From: Asterochloris sp. CNOR1
Taxonomy: Eukaryota > Chlorophyta > Trebouxiophyceae > Trebouxiales > Trebouxiaceae
Assembly: GCA_963969365.1 (NCBI GenBank)
Contig: OZ017748.1
Coordinates: 1,860,001-1,924,000, forward strand
Direction of reading: 5' to 3'
Length of the DNA stretch: 64,000 nt
The position numbers and the translations under genes are program-made. This document shows, in pieces, positions 61,301 through 64,000 of the stretch. Numbering within the stretch: the stretch's first letter is position 1; every line of letters starts with the position of its first letter. Under the pieces are notes generated by a model. That model made no database searches. It was not told the DNA's origin and was given only the letters and a program-made list of their open reading frames with translations.

Positions 61301-62567
61301 AAGCTGTGGAAGCGTAGGTGTGCAGCCCACCATCATAGCGCTCCTGGCACACAGGCCAGCTGCAGGAGCTTGTGTTGATTGTGAAGTATGCTGGTTTGGG
61401 CTCTGCTGGAAGACAGACAACAGCATGTGGGTTCCACCACCAGCCCTAAGCAGCTGGTGCAGGCGCAGAAGCCCCTGTTGTGCACCTATCCACCTGTCTG
61501 TTGATTCAGGTTGCAGGAGCTTAGCTGCCTGCAGGCAGGTGTGAATGGCACACAGCCATGCGCAGCTGGACACTGCTGTATGGCTTTTGTTTCAGGATGC
61601 TGCCCTGCCTGCCTGGGAGGCAGCCGTGCAAGACACGGGCCAGGATAGCCACCACCCCAGTATAGGTGGCGCTCGAGTTTCAACATCCTGCCCCTGCCTG
61701 CAGGTGGAACGATCTGCCCTGCACATATCTGCAGCCTCTGGCTAGCTGCAGCTTACTTCAGAAGTGGGCTCAACAAACATGCAGGCAGGGGCAGCAGTCT
61801 GCACTACAAGCATGGCCTTTACTTTGCAGCATGCTTCAGACTACGAAAAATCGACCCTGCCTGAGCAGGTGGAGCTGCAACGCAATGATCCGCAACACAT
61901 GGCTGCCTTCATTGTGCTTGCCTATATCGGGCCGCATGTCTCTAGAGGTGGGGAAGTGAGGGCTGCCCTGCCTGCAGGTGGAGTTGGCGCGTGATATGCA
62001 TGCCCGGGGGCCCACCACCTTCCCCCTGGAGCGCCTGCTGTCCAACTTTTGGAACATCCTGAGCAATGAGGCTGACCCTGACGTGGACCCTGCAGTGCTG
62101 GCCAGGCAGCAGCAGTCTGCAGAGGTCTTCATGCTGCTGCGCTCCCTCGTCTCTCTGCGCCTCCTCTCTCAGGTGAGATAAGGCTGAGTGCTGTGCACAA
62201 GGTGCAGACACTTTAGCTGTTTTGCCATGCCTCCAGTCAACTGGCTTCCAAAGAGCCTCCTCTGCAAACAAGCTCAGGCCCTGTGCTTTGCTCAGTCTGT
62301 GGACTGCAGATGCTGCATGCTACCTGGACTTCATCTGCCTACATGCTGATTACTGTGACCCCCTCTCTCAGACATGAACAGGCAATGCACTTTGCACAAA
62401 CTGCCATTCGCTCGTGAGCGAGGCTTGATCAAGTGAAGGTTGCTGTGCAGGTGTCTGGAGACCTCCTGACAGATCCCACCTACAGATGTGAGATTTCAGA
62501 TGGTCTGGCACAAACACTGGCCAGCAATGCCAGACTTGATATCAAAACTTACTTGCACTATGTTTGA
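58360..62567 (+). CDS. ORC5: Origin recognition complex subunit 5
   Basis: Eleven exons: 58360-58553, 58627-58726, 58868-59057, 59387-59517, 59658-59702, 59841-59951, 60206-60322, 60505-60647, 60950-61130, 61978-62172 and 62451-62567. The frame closes exactly at 507 residues; human ORC5 is 435. The AAA+ part has Walker A YGSPSTGKTCITR and Walker B KVIVLDNVQRM. Further ORC5 blocks are AISVVLISCVAW, VQLFFSTYAEDALVK, VYAKFLFTYVPIFARV, LPFNSKILLLAAYFASRN with TVDKRLFDRGRGKQRR, FPLERLLSNFWNIL and LLRSLVSLRLLS. The protein is part of the complex that marks replication origins and loads MCM. An in-frame Met 10 codons earlier (58330) is an alternative start. Intron 7 (60323-60504) has a GC donor, and exon 9 is followed by a decayed copy of itself. 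Exon 3 begins with a basic GKKRK segment not typical of the family. Confidence 0.93.
61131..61233 (+). repeat. Tandem copy of the end of ORC5 exon 9
   Basis: A 103-bp unit, directly after exon 9 (ends 61130), repeats the exon's last roughly 96 bases and its donor: TTTGCCTC recurs at 61138 versus 61035, and GACAAGCAG|GT becomes GACAGGCAG|GT at 61233. The unit length is not a multiple of three and reading into it hits a TAG early, so use of the second donor would give a truncated product. Confidence 0.88.
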
Positions 62568-62719
62568 CTGAAAAGATTCACTGCTCCCCACCTTAGCCCC
62601 TTTCATGTTTTTGCATGCTGTGTGACATGAATGTGCCTAGGGCAAGCATTCCAGACCTGCCAAACTCCTTCCCAAAAGCCTGTGCTCCTCATCAGACGTG
62701 CCCTGAGCTCAGATCAAAC

Positions 62720-64000
62720 ATGTATGACGATGACATGGAGGGTATGTGCTCTGGTCTGATCAAGGCTCTCAAAACACAGCAAGGGGTGTCACTCATGCAA
62801 ACATCCCTGCAGACTATGGCTTCGAGTACTCGGATGAGGAGGTTCAAGAGGACGACATTGATATCGAGAACCAATACTACAACAGCAAAGGCAGGCACTG
62901 TGATGTTTCAGCTGCGTCTCTCCTCAGGCCTCAAGGAGGAGAGATGGGCATGCCTGTCTGTGCAACTGCTACAATTTATCACATGTGTTGTGCAGGGCTC
63001 TTGGAAGGGTCAGACGACCCACAGGAGGCACTCAAGGGCTTCCGGGAGGTAGTGAAGATGGAGGAGGGCCAGGGCGAATGGTAGACTAGTTTTGTCGTGG
63101 TTGCCTGCAGCTTCACTGCTTTGATAGGCTGCTTGACATGGCTGGCCTCTGCTGCGCAGCACAGTTCAGGGGGTTACAGGTTGTGCCTCCATGTGCAAGC
63201 AGCAGCACGAGTGCCATGCCCCACACGTGCATGCCTGCAGGGGCTTCAAGGCGCTCAAGCAGGTGGTCAAGCTGCACTATCGGCTGAATCAGAAAGACAA
63301 GATGTTGGCATCGTACAGGTGGGCTCGCTCTGGTGCCTCAACAGCTGCCTCATCAATGTGCTCTCATGTCGCGCAACCCGCTGTCTGGCCTCATTGGCAA
63401 AATTGCTGCCTCAGCCAGACATGGCCCTGGTACACCCATGCAGAGCAGTTCTCAGCCAGAAGGTCTGGTGAACCCCTGCACACCTGACGCCACCCAGATG
63501 CCAGCCTTGCCCTGCATCCCAACCCATTGCTCAATGCAGCACATGCTGCCTGGTGCTGCAGGGAAATGCTGGGCTACATCAAGACGGCAGTGACGCGGAA
63601 CCAGAGCGAGAAGAAAATCAACAGCCTGCTGGACCATGTGTCCACCTCATCAGATGTCGGGCTCCTGCAGGCAAGCTGAGACCTGGGCGTTGGGGGCAGG
63701 TGCAGAGGGCATGGCTGTCGACAGGCGGCAGCCTGGGGCCGCCAGGCAGGGTCATCTCAGGGGCCACGGCCTGCTGTTGCTGCTGTCAAAGACACTGTGA
63801 CTACTGTTCTGAATCTCTGAGCGGTGCTAGAGCCAAGCACCTCAGGGCCTGTGCTGACAGGTAGGGCCTGCCCCTGCGGCCAATGCATGCTCTGCAACCG
63901 AGCTCACACTAGACGCTAAGACTGCTGAGCAGGCAGCAAACATCAACCAGCCCACTGCTTGTGCAGGACTTCTACAAGCTCACACTGGAGGCGCTGCAGG
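62720..64000 (+). CDS. CSN2: COP9 signalosome subunit 2 (5' part)
   Basis: Exons 62720-62741, 62813-62890, 62996-63080, 63241-63318, 63562-63670 and 63967 onward; the gene runs off the window. CSN2 is the PCI-domain subunit that contacts cullin-RBX1 in the deneddylating COP9 signalosome. Family matches: acidic N-terminus, EYSDEEVQEDDIDIENQYYN, EWGFKALKQVVKLHYRLNQK, MLGYIKTAVTRNQSEKKINS, LLDHVSTSSDVGLLQ and DFYKLTLEALQ. Two of the five introns (62891-62995 and 63671-63966) need GC donors to keep these conserved blocks continuous. It follows ORC5 on the same strand, 152 bp after its stop. Confidence 0.95.

Overview
This window is eukaryotic nuclear DNA from a green plant-lineage organism, most likely a unicellular green alga. 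The evidence is of three kinds. Genes are split into many short exons joined by introns that usually end in CTGCAG. Two proteins (a PAP/OAS1-type nucleotidyltransferase and an NST1-like protein) match families I know from land plants. The base composition is fairly GC-rich, with CTG/CAG-rich, Gln/Ala-rich coding stretches. Trebouxiophyte-like is my best guess; the sequence does not settle it. I see no rRNA, tRNA, CRISPR array or recognisable transposon.

Sixteen genes were read exon by exon. In order: a nucleotidyltransferase (-, 117-6324), ATG8 (+, 6920-8247), HslV protease (+, 9084-10052), dynein roadblock/LC7 light chain (-, 10083-11107), RTRAF/hCLE (+, 11310-13184), CTR9 of the Paf1 complex (-, 13273-26113), NST1-like plant protein (+, 26306-31885), VAC14 (-, 32333-38944), ESCO/CTF7 cohesin acetyltransferase (+, 39609-42184), TypA/BipA GTPase (-, 42402-48871), Tctex-1 dynein light chain (+, 48924-49581), a TPR protein (-, 49871-52977), a Gln-rich Tudor-like protein (+, 53407-58018), ORC5 (+, 58360-62567) and the start of CSN2 (+, 62720 to the window edge). 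A low-confidence 60-codon reading frame lies on the minus strand at 58023-58205. Strand alternates almost perfectly from gene to gene, giving head-to-head pairs with short shared upstream regions (as little as 52 bp) and tail-to-tail pairs with short spacers (as little as 30 bp between stop codons).

The genes are general cell machinery rather than one pathway: RNA tailing, autophagy, organelle proteolysis, dynein motors, transcription elongation, PI(3,5)P2 signalling, sister-chromatid cohesion, plastid translation, replication licensing and the COP9 signalosome. There is no operon-like logic.

The least expected structure is in the introns. At least seven introns appear to use a GC donor instead of GT, each supported by protein homology on both sides and, in four genes, by a complete reading frame that closes exactly. 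At least six genes carry degenerate tandem copies of an exon-intron boundary beside the real one, leaving decoy splice sites. Together these suggest a genome where short tandem duplication keeps remodelling splice junctions. Several intronic minisatellites and one strong 28-bp inverted repeat accompany this.
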